A DNA stretch of 64,000 nt from Coriobacterium glomerans PW2. Lineage in GTDB: Bacteria > Actinomycetota > Coriobacteriia > Coriobacteriales > Coriobacteriaceae. Below are positions 25,698 through 37,833 of the stretch, piece after piece (positions within the stretch are counted from its first letter, which is position 1; each line of letters opens with the position of its first letter). A program made the translations under genes and the position numbers. The notes beneath the pieces were generated by a model, which saw only the letters and a program-made list of their open reading frames with translations, was not told the origin of the DNA and made no database searches. The stretch lies in the NCBI RefSeq assembly GCF_000195315.1, contig NC_015389.1:186001-250000 (forward strand), given 5' to 3'.

Positions 25698-26347
25698 GCG
25701 ACGTCATCGACTACGACCGCTCTCGGGTGACGCTGATCGATCATCCGCTGGTCCAGCACAAGCTCTCCATCTTGCGCGACACGGCGACGGGAACCAAGCA
25801 GTTTCGCGACCTCGTCCGGGAACTCGCCATGTTCGAGGGCTACGAGGCGACCCGGGATCTCCCGCTGGAGCAGACAGAGATACAGACACCTATCTGCCAG
25901 GCGGTGTGTCGCCGGCTCACGGGACGCAAGCTCGCGATCATCCCGATCCTGCGCGCCGGCCTCGGTATGGTCGACGGCCTGCTCGAGCTGGTCCCTGCGG
26001 CGCGTGTCGGTCACATCGGCATGTATCGCGACGAGCGAACGCACAGGCCTCATGAGTACTACTGCAAGCTCCCCGCTGACGTGGAGCAAAGAATATGCCT
26101 GCTCGTCGATCCCATGCTTGCAACCGGCGGCTCGGCGCTGTCCGCTCTCGAGTACCTCAGAGCGCAGCGCGTCCAAGACGTGCGGCTGCTTTCGATCGTG
26201 TCAGCCCCGGAGGGTCTTGACGCCGTACTGAAAGCTGACGCGGAGGTGAGGATATTCACATGTGCAGTCGATGACGGGCTGAACGCCTCCGCCTATATCG
26301 TTCCGGGTCTGGGGGATGCCGGAGACCGCATATTCGGAACGCTATGA
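25694..26347 (+). CDS. upp: Uracil phosphoribosyltransferase
   Basis: A 217-residue salvage enzyme forming UMP from uracil and PRPP. The PRPP loop [13 protein letters not shown] and the uracil-binding [23 protein letters not shown]-terminus are exact family features, together with [12 protein letters not shown]. The ATG overlaps the rpiB stop by four bases (ATGA). upp lies directly before the atp operon, an order common in Gram-positive bacteria, but the promoter at 26423-26450 separates them. Confidence 0.96.
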   Translation: MSDVIDYDRSRVTLIDHPLVQHKLSILRDTATGTKQFRDLVRELAMFEGYEATRDLPLEQTEIQTPICQAVCRRLTGRKLAIIPILRAGLGMVDGLLELVPAARVGHIGMYRDERTHRPHEYYCKLPADVEQRICLLVDPMLATGGSALSALEYLRAQRVQDVRLLSIVSAPEGLDAVLKADAEVRIFTCAVDDGLNASAYIVPGLGDAGDRIFGTL

Positions 26348-26422
26348 CCGATCTCACCTGCTGGTCCAATGACGTTTTATGCATTTTGACCATCTCGACG
26401 CTTCGGATGGGCATCTAAAGGA

Positions 26423-26450
26423 TTGAAATTTTGTGCGGGACGCCTACAAT
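26423..26450 (+). promoter_or_regulatory. Promoter of the ATP synthase operon
   Basis: TTGAAA (26423-26428) and TACAAT (26445-26450) with a 16-bp spacer form the best sigma-70-type promoter in the window. Transcription would begin near 26457, after the in-frame TTG at 26453. That decides for a later start of the first gene. Confidence 0.65.
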
Positions 26451-26512
26451 GATTGAGCGACGCGTACATACCCGTCGGCACCGTTCTCATCGCTCGGAGA
26501 TCCGAGGTCGTC

Positions 26513-26824
26513 ATGATCGTTGGTACTGTGGCAGCCTGTGATCTCATTGGGTGCGGCTGTCTCGGCTGCGCCGGGGTCGTTGCGGGTGTCTGCGCGTTCA
26601 TCCCGCTGTTGCGGGAGATTCGCGAAGCGCTCGGTGGTGGCACCGCCCGAATCGGCAGGGGTCTTTTGGTGATTTGCCTGTCGACAGCCATGCTCGTCAT
26701 CGCGACGCTTCTCGGGTATTCGCTGTTCGAAGAACAGATACTCGCGTTCGTGGCCGGTGAGCTCGTTGGGTTTATCGCCTGTTGGGCATGTGCCGCCGCG
26801 TGGGTGATGGTTCGCAAAGGTTAG
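26513..26824 (+). CDS. atpI: AtpI-like small membrane protein of the ATP synthase operon
   Basis: A 103-residue hydrophobic protein with about four membrane segments at the head of the atp operon. This is the place of atpI (uncI), which is thought to help assemble the c-ring or supply ions. The sequence itself is weakly conserved, so the name rests on position, size and topology. ATG 26513 has GAGG five bases upstream. The TTG at 26453 would precede the transcription start predicted from the operon promoter and is rejected. Confidence 0.6.
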   Translation: MIVGTVAACDLIGCGCLGCAGVVAGVCAFIPLLREIREALGGGTARIGRGLLVICLSTAMLVIATLLGYSLFEEQILAFVAGELVGFIACWACAAAWVMVRKG

Positions 26825-26870
26825 GTAGCGCTGCGACGGGGTTCGCTCGAAGCGCGGGAGAGGTGGAATC

Positions 26871-27668
26871 TTGGATGCACTTACCAAGTTGCCCGGTGAG
26901 ATTTCTCAGCTGGTTTCCGAGTTCTCGTCGACGCCGGTCGTCGGGAATCTGGATGTAGGTCTGACCCAGTACTCGTTTTGGCTCCTTGTCTCAGCGGCCG
27001 TGTTCGTCATCATCGTCGCGGTTTTTTTGAAGAAGCAGACGTTGGTCCCGAAGGGCGTGTTCGTCAACGGTGTCGAGTCCATCGTGGAGTATGTTGAGAA
27101 CGATGTGGCCAAAGGCGTCGTCGGCTCCACGTGGCGTCACCATTTTCCGTTTCTCGCCACGCTGTTTCTCTTCATCCTCGTCAACAACTTCATAGGGCTC
27201 ATTCCGGGTGCCAAGCCCGGCACCGGTGCCATAGGCTGCACCGCGGCAGTCGCGCTCATCTCGTTTGTCTACTTCATCTACTTCGGCGTGAAGAAGCATG
27301 GCGTCTGGGGCTATATCAAGAGCCTTGCTCCAGCCGGCGTCGGTTTTCCCATGAACCTGCTCGTGTGGGTCATCGAGCTGCTCTCATTGATCTTGCGGCT
27401 CGTCACGCTCGCTGTCCGACTGTTCTGCAATATGTTTGCCGGCCATGTCGTGATGGGATCCTTCGCGATACTCGCATCCCTGTTCATCGAGCCCGTGTTC
27501 ACTCACTTCAGTCTGGTAGTCGCCGGCTGGTCGCTTACAAGCATCGGTTGGCTTGCCATTCTTTTGATCATCTACGCTGTGGAACTCATCGTTGCGTTCG
27601 TTCAGGCATACGTGTTCACCGTGCTCTCCGCCGTCTACATTCAGATCGCGGAAGCAGACGAGCACTGA
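26871..27668 (+). CDS. atpB: F-type ATP synthase subunit a
   Basis: A 265-residue membrane subunit forming the proton half-channels of Fo. The essential Arg lies in RLFCNMFAGHVVMG, where relatives usually have RLFGNMxAGE or AGH. The PxxMNLLVWVIELLSLI helix is also typical. The start is TTG at 26871 preceded by GAGAGGTGG. An overlapping ATG 4 bases on is out of frame. It is followed after about 100 bp by atpE. Confidence 0.93.
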   Translation: MDALTKLPGEISQLVSEFSSTPVVGNLDVGLTQYSFWLLVSAAVFVIIVAVFLKKQTLVPKGVFVNGVESIVEYVENDVAKGVVGSTWRHHFPFLATLFLFILVNNFIGLIPGAKPGTGAIGCTAAVALISFVYFIYFGVKKHGVWGYIKSLAPAGVGFPMNLLVWVIELLSLILRLVTLAVRLFCNMFAGHVVMGSFAILASLFIEPVFTHFSLVVAGWSLTSIGWLAILLIIYAVELIVAFVQAYVFTVLSAVYIQIAEADEH

Positions 27669-27769
27669 GTTCGCCTGTCAGGTTGTGTTCAGGACGCGCC
27701 GCCCAGGGCTGTGCGTTTTGGCGATATTTCGGAGAAGCATGCGCGACAGCGCACGTCAAAGGAGGAATC

Positions 27770-27964
27770 GTGGGAGTAATCGGATTTGGTCTCGGCGTCA
27801 TCGGAGCCGGCATCGCGATCGGTCTTGCGGCTATGGGTGCCGCGAGCGCGATGGCTCGTCAGCCGGAGGTGCAAGGACGCGTCTTCACCGTCTTCATCCT
27901 GGCATCCGCGTTCACCGAGGCGCTGGCCCTCATCGGCTTCGTCGTAGCGCTCATCGTGCGCTGA
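27770..27964 (+). CDS. atpE: F-type ATP synthase subunit c
   Basis: A very short gene for the 64-residue proteolipid of the Fo rotor ring. It has the two-helix hairpin with the polar loop ARQPE and the ion-binding Glu in AFTEALALIG of helix 2. Helix 1 lacks the Gln of sodium-type rings (GAGIAIGLAAMG), so protons are the likely ion. The start is GTG 27770 with a perfect AAAGGAGG 4 bases upstream, matching the high expression needed. The subunit is a few residues shorter than most relatives (about 70-80). Confidence 0.93.
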   Translation: MGVIGFGLGVIGAGIAIGLAAMGAASAMARQPEVQGRVFTVFILASAFTEALALIGFVVALIVR

Positions 27965-28004
27965 TCCTCACGGAATCCGTATGTTGTTCCAGAAGGAGCA
28001 GAAC

Positions 28005-28607
28005 ATGAAATTCATGAAACGCGTCATGACCGTCGCAGTCGCTTTGAGCTGGTTCTCATGCGCGATGCCGGCGTCCGCTTGGGCGGAGGAGTCCTCCGAC
28101 AAGGTTGACATCCTCATTCCCAAGCCTGCGGAGTTCTTCGCGTCGCTGTTCGTCTTCCTTGTCATCTGGATCGCGCTCGCCAAGTTCGCCTGGCCGAAGA
28201 TCCTCTCCATGATGGAAGAGCGCGGCGCGCGCATCAAAGCGAGCTTGGATGAGGCGGAGAAGACCAAGCAGAAGGCGATCGCCGACCGGAAGACATCCGA
28301 TGATCTTGTCGTCGACGCCCGCCGCCAAGCGGCCGATATCGTACTCGAGGCTCGCAGGGACGCCGAGGCGGAGCGAGCGCGCATCCAGGCGCAGGCGCAC
28401 GCTGAGGCGCAAGACATCATCGCCAAGGCGCATGCGAACGCCGAGGAGGAGCGAGGCGCCCTCTATGCGAGCGCTGCGGACTCCATAGCCGAGCTGTCCG
28501 TCTCGGTCGCATCCAAGATCGTCGGCAGGACGCTCGATGAGGACGGCGAGCAGCGCCGGCTCATCGAGCACTACATCAAGGAAGCGGGTAGCCTGAATGC
28601 CGACTAG
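28005..28607 (+). CDS. atpF: F-type ATP synthase subunit b, with N-terminal signal-like sequence
   Basis: A 200-residue peripheral-stalk subunit: one membrane helix (about 48-66, FFASLFVFLVIWIALAKFAWPKI), then a long Ala/Glu/Arg-rich coiled coil and the C-terminal part that contacts delta. The first 30 residues look like a cleavable signal peptide (basic KFMKRV, hydrophobic TVAVALSWFSCAM, then ASAWAEE), which most b subunits lack. ATG 28005 follows AGAAGGAG. It overlaps atpH by 11 bp. Confidence 0.93.
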   Translation: MKFMKRVMTVAVALSWFSCAMPASAWAEESSDKVDILIPKPAEFFASLFVFLVIWIALAKFAWPKILSMMEERGARIKASLDEAEKTKQKAIADRKTSDDLVVDARRQAADIVLEARRDAEAERARIQAQAHAEAQDIIAKAHANAEEERGALYASAADSIAELSVSVASKIVGRTLDEDGEQRRLIEHYIKEAGSLNAD

Positions 28608-29082
28608 CCGTATGGAGAATCGGGTGCTCGAGACCTACGCGCGCTCGCTCATCGAGGCGGCGAAGGCGGAAGATCACGTATTTCGCGATCTGCATGAACT
28701 CGAGGTGCTCGCCGGCGCCTCGCGCGAGGTGCTCGCTATCGTCGGTGCCATGTTCGACCGCGATCAGCTCGATCTTCTTCCCCGTGTCGCGGAGATGTAT
28801 CGCTCCATGACAGAGGAGGAGGTCGACATCGTCGGTGTCACGGTGACGACGGCCATCGAGATCGATGACGATCTTCGCGCGATCATCACGAAGAAGTGCG
28901 AGGAAGATTTCGGCAAGAGGGTCTATCTCATCGAAAAGATCGATCCCTCGATCATCGGCGGCATCGTCATCGAGGCACGCGGAGAGCGACGCGATATTTC
29001 GGTGAGAACGCAGCTTCGCGCCGCTCGAAGTATTCTCGGCGGCGCCAAATCGAAGAACGGAGGTGACGCTGAGCATGCCTGA
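28597..29082 (+). CDS. atpH: F-type ATP synthase subunit delta
   Basis: A 161-residue stator subunit joining F1 to the b stalk, slightly shorter than the usual 175-180 because the N-terminal helical domain is compact. The start motif [16 protein letters not shown] and the C-terminal [26 protein letters not shown] are typical. The ATG lies inside atpF. The stop overlaps the atpA start by 8 bases. Confidence 0.88.
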   Translation: MPTSRMENRVLETYARSLIEAAKAEDHVFRDLHELEVLAGASREVLAIVGAMFDRDQLDLLPRVAEMYRSMTEEEVDIVGVTVTTAIEIDDDLRAIITKKCEEDFGKRVYLIEKIDPSIIGGIVIEARGERRDISVRTQLRAARSILGGAKSKNGGDAEHA

Positions 29083-30787
29083 TTCCATGAAGGCTAAAAG
29101 CATTGATGCGAGCAGCGTCAACACAGGCAAGATCAACGCCGAGACGATCGCACGCGAGCTCTCCGAGCGACTCGACACGCTCACCGCGGCGGTCGATACT
29201 CAGGAGGTCTCGGTCGTCGACGAGGTCGGGGATGGCATCGCGCGGGTATCGGGTCTTCGCAGCGCGATGTCAGGCGAGCTGCTCGAGTTCAAGAGCGATG
29301 AGACCGGACAGACGGTCTTCGGTCTGGCGCAGAACCTCGATCGCAACGAGGTGGGCGCCGTCCTGTTCGGCGAGGTCTCCCTCATCCGCGAAGGCGATGA
29401 GTGCCGCACCACCGGCAGGATCATGGATATCCCGGTCGGCCGCTCGATGCTCGGCCGCGTCGTCAACTCGCTCGGCCAGCCCATCGATGGCGGTCCCGAT
29501 ATCGTGACGACCCATCGGCGTCCCATCGAGTTCAAGGCGCCCGGCGTCATCGCGCGCACACCGGTTTCCGAACCCGTTCAGACCGGTCTGCTTGCAATCG
29601 ACTCCATGATTCCCATCGGTCGCGGGCAGCGCGAGCTCATCATCGGCGATCGCAAGACCGGCAAGACCTCGATCGCCGTGGACGCGATCATCAATCAGCG
29701 CGGCAAGGATATGATCTGCATCTACGTCGCCATCGGTCAGAAGGCATCGACCGTTGCCAACATCCGAGCGACGCTTGCGGCCCATGATGCTCTCGATTAC
29801 ACCGTCATCGTTTCGGCCACGGCGGCTGATTCCGCTCCGATGCAGTACATCGCCCCTATGGCCGGTGCTGCAATCGGTGAGTTCTTCATGTACAACGGTG
29901 AGGATGACAGGCCCGCTTCGGCGGATAACCATGGCGGACACGTGCTCATCATCTACGACGACCTGTCCAAGCAGGCGGTCGCCTACCGTCAGATGTCACT
30001 GACCCTGCGTCGTCCACCCGGACGCGAGGCGTATCCCGGTGATATTTTCTATCTGCATTCCCGTCTGCTGGAGCGCGCCTGCAAGCTTTCCGAGGAGAAC
30101 GGCTTCGGTTCCATGACGGCGCTTCCGCTCATCGAGACGCAGGATGGCGATGTTTCGGCCTATATCCCGACGAATGTGATCTCGATCACCGACGGTCAGA
30201 TCTATCTGCAAAGCGAGCTGTTCCACCAGGGGCAGCGGCCGGCAGTGGATGTCGGCATCTCGGTGTCGCGTGTCGGCGGAGCCGCGCAGACGAAGGCCAT
30301 GAAGCAGGTCTCGGGTTCGCTCAGACTCGATCTCGCTTCCTATCAGGAGCTCGCGGGATTCGCGCAGTTTGGAAGCGATCTCGATAGCGCGACGCAAAAG
30401 CAGCTCACGCATGGTTCGCACATGACCGAGCTGCTCAAGCAGCCCCGCTTCAAGCCACTTGATGTCGTTGACCAGATCGCCGCGCTCTTTGCCGGTAACG
30501 AGGGCTTTGTTGACGATCTGCCCATCGCTCAGGTGACGAGCTTTCGCGATGATCTCGTGAGGCACCTGGATGCCGCCTTCGGTCCGCTGCTCAACGAGCT
30601 GCGAGATAAAAAGATCCAAGGGGATCTGGAGAATCGGCTCAAACAGGCTATCGCCGACTTCAAGAAGGACTTCTGCTCGAAGCACGCCGCCGAGTCGCAA
30701 GGTGGGTCCGCGGATGGGAGCGCTCGGACAGAATCCGGTCGCGTGCAAAAGGACGCTTCGGCCGATGCAGATTCCGAGAAGAGCTAG
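29075..30787 (+). CDS. atpA: F-type ATP synthase subunit alpha, with extended C-terminal tail
   Basis: A 570-residue non-catalytic F1 subunit. The P-loop is GDRKTGKTS (191-199), and the [19 protein letters not shown] and [23 protein letters not shown] blocks are typical. It exceeds the common length of 500-550. About 25 extra residues at the N-terminus and a hydrophilic Ser/Glu/Asp tail of about 35 residues after the last helix account for this. ATG 29075 has GGAGGTGA upstream, while an open TTG-type start at 29063 has none. It is co-transcribed with the other atp genes. Confidence 0.95.
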   Translation: MPDSMKAKSIDASSVNTGKINAETIARELSERLDTLTAAVDTQEVSVVDEVGDGIARVSGLRSAMSGELLEFKSDETGQTVFGLAQNLDRNEVGAVLFGEVSLIREGDECRTTGRIMDIPVGRSMLGRVVNSLGQPIDGGPDIVTTHRRPIEFKAPGVIARTPVSEPVQTGLLAIDSMIPIGRGQRELIIGDRKTGKTSIAVDAIINQRGKDMICIYVAIGQKASTVANIRATLAAHDALDYTVIVSATAADSAPMQYIAPMAGAAIGEFFMYNGEDDRPASADNHGGHVLIIYDDLSKQAVAYRQMSLTLRRPPGREAYPGDIFYLHSRLLERACKLSEENGFGSMTALPLIETQDGDVSAYIPTNVISITDGQIYLQSELFHQGQRPAVDVGISVSRVGGAAQTKAMKQVSGSLRLDLASYQELAGFAQFGSDLDSATQKQLTHGSHMTELLKQPRFKPLDVVDQIAALFAGNEGFVDDLPIAQVTSFRDDLVRHLDAAFGPLLNELRDKKIQGDLENRLKQAIADFKKDFCSKHAAESQGGSADGSARTESGRVQKDASADADSEKS

Positions 30788-30792
30788 GGCTC

Positions 30793-33154
<2,362 letters not shown>

Positions 33155-33155
<1 letters not shown>

Positions 33156-33559
33156 TGGATCGCGCCATGAGAATCAGAATCGTGGGGCCCGAGATGCTCA
33201 TCTACGAGGGCGATGCGGCCTTTGTCGCCGTTCCGGCCTCGGATGGCGAGATCGGCGTGCTGCCGAGTCACTCCAACGAGATCGCGACGATCAGAGCGGG
33301 TTACGTTCGCGTATCTGATGAGACGATGGGGAGGATCGATCATACCTTCGCGGTGCTGAGCGGATACGTCGAGATCGCCGATGACGCGATCATCGTGCTC
33401 GCCGATCGCGCAGTCGATCTGGCGACCGTCGACAAGGATGATGTCTCTGCCCATCTTCGCGATTTTGAGGATCAGCTGGACGGGCTCGAAAGCGATGACG
33501 CCCACCGTGCCTACCTCTATAATAAGATCTCATGGTGCAAGCTCCTTCTGGCATCCTAG
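33155..33559 (+). CDS. atpC: F-type ATP synthase subunit epsilon
   Basis: A 134-residue F1 subunit with the N-terminal beta sandwich (VPASDGEIGVLPSHSNEIATIRAG and VLSGYVEIADDAIIVLADRAVDL) and a C-terminal helical part that can regulate ATP hydrolysis. GTG 33155 follows GGGGGCGAAG and couples it to atpD. An ATG four codons later is possible. It is the last gene of the atp operon. No clear terminator follows before murA. Confidence 0.92.
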
Positions 33560-33644
33560 ATGCCGCCCGCACCGCCTGAAGGCCTATTCCGCGCTCAGCG
33601 TCGGTCACGTCACAGGGTTTGACGCAGCGCGGCGACAAGGAGAG

Positions 33645-34931
33645 ATGTTGGATATCATTCGCGTAGAGGGCGGCCACGCCCTCGGGGGCACCGTCTCGGT
33701 ATCGGGTGCCAAGAACTCTGCGCTCAAACTCATGGCGGCCACGTTGCTCACCTGCGGAAGGACCACGCTCACCAACGTTCCCGATATAGCGGATGTGCAT
33801 GTGATGGGCAAGGTCCTAAAAGGAATAGGCGCCAAGATCGATGTCATAGACGAGCACACACTCGAGATCGATACCTCTGCGGTCGATTCATGGGAGGCGC
33901 CCTATGAGCTCGTGGCGCAGATGCGCGCCTCGACAGCGGTGATGGGTCCCCTGCTCGGACGCTTCGGTCGGGCGAAGATCGCCATGCCAGGCGGCTGCAA
34001 TCTCGGAGCGCGCAAGATCGATCTTCATATCCTGGGTCTGGAAACCCTTGGTGTCTCATTTGACACCGATCACGGCTATATTCACGCAAGAGCCACGGAG
34101 GGCCTTGTCGGCTCGTCGGTAGCTCTTGATTTTCCGAGCGTCGGTGCCACCGAGAATCTGATCATGGCAGCTGTACGTGCAAAAGGCGAGACCATCATCG
34201 ACAATGCGGCGTGCGAACCCGAGATCACCGATCTCGCTACCATGCTGAACGAGATGGGCGCCTGCGTAAGGGGCGCGGGAACGCCTGTCGTCACGATCGA
34301 GGGAGTCTCGGAGCTTCATCCTGTCGAGCATCGCGTGATCGGAGATCGGATCGAGGCGGGTACGTTTCTCGTCGCTGGCGCGCTCATGGCCGATGCAGCC
34401 GGCATCGAGGTGGTCGGCTTCAATCCGACTCATCTCGGAATGGTCCTCAAGAAGCTCGAGCTGATGGGTGTGAGCTACCGCCGCTGCGATCACGGCGTGC
34501 GCATCCGACGTGCATCCGCCTTTGAACCGGTCGACATTCAGACATTGCCCTACCCGGGCTTTCCGACCGATATGCAAGCGCAGGTCATGATCCTGTCCGC
34601 TCTTGCACGTGGAGGGTCCGTCATAACGGAGAACATCTTCGAGAACCGCTTCATGTTCGCCTCAGAGCTCGTGCGGATGGGTGCAAACATTCGCATCGAG
34701 AGCCATCACGCCGTCATCCATGGGGTCGGCAACCTCTCGGGGGCCCAAGTCGTCGCTCCCGATCTGCGCGGTGGGGCCGCCTTGGTCGTCGCCGGTCTTG
34801 TTGCGGAGGGTACGACCGAGGTCTCATCGATCCACCATATCGACCGCGGCTATGAGCACTTCACCGAGAAGCTCGCGGCACTCGGTGCCGCGGTCGCACG
34901 CACCACGGTTCCCGATCCCGTCGAGGGATGA
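33645..34931 (+). CDS. murA: UDP-N-acetylglucosamine 1-carboxyvinyltransferase
   Basis: A 428-residue cytoplasmic enzyme of the first committed step of peptidoglycan synthesis, transferring enolpyruvate to UDP-GlcNAc. The active-site Cys is present in [15 protein letters not shown], so it should be fosfomycin-sensitive at this residue. [17 protein letters not shown] at the start and the [15 protein letters not shown] and [15 protein letters not shown] blocks are typical. ATG 33645 is used. AAGGAG lies only 3-4 bases before it, so TTG 33648 is also possible. The position after atpC is common in Gram-positive bacteria. It converges with pepT, leaving 16 bp. Confidence 0.95.
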   Translation: MLDIIRVEGGHALGGTVSVSGAKNSALKLMAATLLTCGRTTLTNVPDIADVHVMGKVLKGIGAKIDVIDEHTLEIDTSAVDSWEAPYELVAQMRASTAVMGPLLGRFGRAKIAMPGGCNLGARKIDLHILGLETLGVSFDTDHGYIHARATEGLVGSSVALDFPSVGATENLIMAAVRAKGETIIDNAACEPEITDLATMLNEMGACVRGAGTPVVTIEGVSELHPVEHRVIGDRIEAGTFLVAGALMADAAGIEVVGFNPTHLGMVLKKLELMGVSYRRCDHGVRIRRASAFEPVDIQTLPYPGFPTDMQAQVMILSALARGGSVITENIFENRFMFASELVRMGANIRIESHHAVIHGVGNLSGAQVVAPDLRGGAALVVAGLVAEGTTEVSSIHHIDRGYEHFTEKLAALGAAVARTTVPDPVEG

Positions 34932-34947
34932 GGCGCGAGCGATCACT

Positions 34948-36198
34948 TCAGGCGAAGCGCCCGACGAGTTCGGTGAGCACATCGACCATTCTGACGAGCG
35001 ACGAGACGGGGATGAATTCGTTCACGCCGTGGAAGGCGTAACCGCCCGTTGACAAGTTGGGACAGGGCAGTCCTCGGAAGGAGAGCTGCGCCCCATCGGT
35101 GCCTCCGCGAACGGGGATGACGCGCGCCTCGACGCCCGCTGCCGCAAACGCCTCTTTCGCCAACTCTATCAGCTCGGGGTGCTTTCCTATGACCTCGGCC
35201 ATATTGCGGTACTGAGCATCGACCGAGATGCTCACTCGCTGCTCGCCCTCTCGCTCGTTTATGAACGCTGCGGCGCGCCGCATCAGATCGACCTTGCGCT
35301 CAAGCAGCTTCGCGTCGTGATCGCGCACTTCGTACCTGGCGACAGCGTGTTCGCAGGTCGCGGAGACGCCTCGTAAGAATATGAATCCCTCGTGTCCCTC
35401 AGTGTGCTCGGGCCGTTGCGCGACCGGAAGAAGGTTGTGGTAGTCGACGAACAGGTTGGAAGCGTTGACCATGCTTCCCTTTGCATCGCCGGGGTGGATC
35501 GAGCGACCCTGGAACGTGACCGTCGCCTTGCAGGCGTTGAAGCATTCCCATTCGAGCTCGCCGATCGGCCCGCCGTCCACGGTATAGGCCCACGCGCATC
35601 CGAAGGCCTCGATGTCCAGAAGGCTCGCACCATGGCCGATCTCCTCATCGGGGCAAAAGCAGATGCCGAGGCGCGGGTGAGGCAGGGTCGGCTCCGCGAT
35701 GAGTCGTGCCGCCAGCGCCATGATCTCGGCGACGCCCGCCTTGTCATCTGCCCCCAGAAGCGTCGCGCCGTCGCTCGCGACGATATCCTCGCCGATGAGC
35801 TCGGTCAGTCCGGGGACCTCCTCGGGTCCGATCGAGATGACATCGCTGCCGACCGCGCCGCTCACGAGCTCGCCGCCTTCATACCTGACGATGTGAGGTG
35901 ACACGTTCGCGCCGGGGGCGCTTTCAGAGGTGTCGATATGCGCGACGAGGCCGAGGCCGGGCTGGGCCTCGGCACCCGGGCTCGCCGGGATCGCCGCGGT
36001 CACGTAGGCATGATCGGACACGCGGACATCGGCAGCGCCGAGATCGCGCAGCTCCTGCGCGAGCAAGCGGGCCAGCTCGAACTGACCCGGAGTCGAGGGC
36101 ACCTCATCGCTGTGCTCCTCCGCTGATTGGGTGTCGATCCTCGCGTATCGCAAGAAGCGCTCGAGAACATCGGGTTGCTGAGAGGCTGCGTCGCTCAT
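34948..36198 (-). CDS. pepT: Tripeptide aminopeptidase (peptidase T)
   Basis: A 416-residue M20-family zinc peptidase releasing the N-terminal residue of tripeptides in the cytoplasm. The metal and catalytic motifs are LVAHIDTSE, LLGADDKAGVAEI, FCPDEEIGHGA and YTVDGGPIGELEWE, and the C-terminal IPVRGGTDGAQLSFRGLPCPNL with the last ligand His in YAFHGVNEFIP. GGAG precedes the ATG. It is transcribed divergently from the DtxR-type regulator across 165 bp, and TAGAGT (around 36240-36235, minus strand) may be its -10. Confidence 0.95.
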   Translation of the reverse strand: MSDAASQQPDVLERFLRYARIDTQSAEEHSDEVPSTPGQFELARLLAQELRDLGAADVRVSDHAYVTAAIPASPGAEAQPGLGLVAHIDTSESAPGANVSPHIVRYEGGELVSGAVGSDVISIGPEEVPGLTELIGEDIVASDGATLLGADDKAGVAEIMALAARLIAEPTLPHPRLGICFCPDEEIGHGASLLDIEAFGCAWAYTVDGGPIGELEWECFNACKATVTFQGRSIHPGDAKGSMVNASNLFVDYHNLLPVAQRPEHTEGHEGFIFLRGVSATCEHAVARYEVRDHDAKLLERKVDLMRRAAAFINEREGEQRVSISVDAQYRNMAEVIGKHPELIELAKEAFAAAGVEARVIPVRGGTDGAQLSFRGLPCPNLSTGGYAFHGVNEFIPVSSLVRMVDVLTELVGRFA

Positions 36199-36329
36199 TG
36201 GTTCTCCGTTTCGTTGAAAGGGGTTCAGCTAGCTACTCTAGCACGAGACGAGTGAGTTGTGGAGCGCGAAGGACTCGGTACGACGGCGCGCGCCTGCCCG
36301 GCTGCGCCACCCCCGGCTCGCTATTGAGG

Positions 36330-36335
36330 TAGAAT
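36330..36335 (+). promoter_or_regulatory. -10 element TAGAAT before the DtxR-type regulator
   Basis: TAGAAT lies 29 bp before the start codon. No -35 match is visible. A palindromic AGCTAGCT occurs in the same divergent region near 36228 but I cannot tie it to a regulator. Confidence 0.3.
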
Positions 36336-36363
36336 CATCTGAGTCGCAACGAAAGAGGTTTTC

Positions 36364-36789
36364 ATGGATACCACCGAGCGCTCGCACGAGCTGAATCTGA
36401 CTATGGCCAACGAGGACTACCTGGAGTGCATCGTCAGAATCGAGAAGGAGGGCTCTGCTGCGGACGGGGTCCGATCCGTCGATATCGCGCTGCGTCTGGA
36501 TGTCTCGAAGGCCTCGGTCAACAAGGCCGTCGCCGCTCTCAAAGCGCAAGGGCTCGTCGAGCAGTCGCATTACGGCAAGGTCATGCTCACCGAGCAGGGT
36601 CGCGCCATCGGTCGCGCCGTATGGTACCGTCATCGCCTGCTTCGAACGTTCCTCACGCAAAAGCTCGGCGTCTCCTTCGAGCGGGCCGACGAGGAGGCGT
36701 GCCTCATGGAGCATGCGCTTTCAGAGGATACCATGGACAGATGGCTGGGCTATCTCGAGAGACAGGGTATCGTGGTTGTCGATAGCTGA
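36364..36789 (+). CDS. DtxR/MntR-family metal-dependent transcriptional regulator
   Basis: A 141-residue repressor. The winged helix-turn-helix (NEDYLECIVRIEKEG...VRSVDIALRLDVSKASVNKAVAALKAQGLV) is followed by the metal-binding dimerisation domain with RHRLLRTFLTQKLGV and DEEACLMEHALSEDTMDRW. It ends without the SH3-like third domain, as in MntR. The metal, Mn2+ or Fe2+, cannot be decided from sequence alone. GAAAGAGG precedes the ATG. No metal transporter adjoins, so its targets lie outside or are the adjacent genes. Confidence 0.9.
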   Translation: MDTTERSHELNLTMANEDYLECIVRIEKEGSAADGVRSVDIALRLDVSKASVNKAVAALKAQGLVEQSHYGKVMLTEQGRAIGRAVWYRHRLLRTFLTQKLGVSFERADEEACLMEHALSEDTMDRWLGYLERQGIVVVDS

Positions 36790-36816
36790 TCGAGGGAGAT
36801 GAGGAGCATTCCCATC

Positions 36817-37746
36817 ATGCCGAGCACAGAGATTCAGGCCGACTTCGAGACGGCCTACTACAATCGTTCAGGCGCGGAGGAGCTCATGTCCCGTCTTGTG
36901 GATGAGGTCCTGCTCGCTCAGGGCCCCATGGGCAGCGTTCTCATGAGCGAGGAGGGCGCCTCGGATGTTCCGGCTGCGTACTGGAATGAGGTCGAGCCCC
37001 AAGAGGTCTCGCGCATCCATGAGCTCTACGCAGCCTCAGGTGCTCAACTACTCATCACGAACACCTTTCAGGCGAGCACCCCCGCACTCGGACGCGCGGG
37101 GATCTCGTCGTCGGCGCAGCAGGTCAATCGTGCTGCAGTCGATTGCGCGCGCGTCGCGTGCCCACAGCATCTCGCCGGATCGATCGGACCGTGCGGAGTC
37201 GATTGGCTGACCGTCAGATCGGCTGAGTTCCGTCGGGCGCGCGACGCGTATCGCGAGCAGGCGCATGCGCTGCTGGCCTGCGGGGTCGATGCGCTCATGC
37301 TCGAGACGTTCACCTCCGTGCGGGACTTGGAGCCCGCGCTTCTCGGTGCGGGTGACGTCGCAGATGGGATGCCGCTGCTCGTGAGCTTCGCGATCGACGG
37401 TTCCGCGGACCTGGTGGGCGACGGTCTCAGCATCGAGGGCGCGATTCTGTTTGCAGAGAAGCACGGCGCCTCCGCTGTAGGCGTGAACAGCTGTTCGATC
37501 GACGCCGCCAACGCTGCAGTTCGTCGCATGGCCCGGGCTGCCCGAACTCCGATCATGGTTCGTCCCGGCGGAGATGTTCCCGTTCGAGACGATGACAAGG
37601 GTCTGATCTGGGCCGAGGATCCAGAGGCGTTTGAACGAGCCTGCCGAGGTTGGATCGAGGGCGGTGCGCATCTTATCGGAGGCTGCTGCGGCACGACCGC
37701 GCGAACGACCGCCTCGCTGGCGGAGGCTCTCGATCGCGGACGATGA
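36817..37746 (+). CDS. Homocysteine S-methyltransferase domain protein (MetH N-terminal type)
   Basis: A 309-residue zinc methyltransferase with only the homocysteine-binding barrel found at the N-terminus of cobalamin-dependent methionine synthase. The zinc ligands are visible: Cys in VGVNSCSI and the double Cys of IGGCCGTTART near the end. LAQGPMGSVLM and ITNTFQAS are the other markers. No folate- or cobalamin-binding domain follows, so the methyl donor must be S-methylmethionine, SAM or a partner corrinoid protein. ATG 36817 with GAGGAG upstream is preferred to the ATG at 36799, which has almost no spacing. Confidence 0.85.
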   Translation: MPSTEIQADFETAYYNRSGAEELMSRLVDEVLLAQGPMGSVLMSEEGASDVPAAYWNEVEPQEVSRIHELYAASGAQLLITNTFQASTPALGRAGISSSAQQVNRAAVDCARVACPQHLAGSIGPCGVDWLTVRSAEFRRARDAYREQAHALLACGVDALMLETFTSVRDLEPALLGAGDVADGMPLLVSFAIDGSADLVGDGLSIEGAILFAEKHGASAVGVNSCSIDAANAAVRRMARAARTPIMVRPGGDVPVRDDDKGLIWAEDPEAFERACRGWIEGGAHLIGGCCGTTARTTASLAEALDRGR

Positions 37747-37833
37747 GGCCTCGCGCCTCGCGTCCCGCGCGGTCGCGGGCGCGGCGCTCGATATCCGGCA
37801 CGGTGAACGGATCGCTTGAGGGGTGCTTGCTCT

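Noticed and set aside
26453-26512. TTG at 26453 as the start of the atpI-like gene
   Set aside because: It would lie before the transcription start predicted from the TTGAAA/TACAAT promoter, and the ATG at 26513 has a proper ribosome site.
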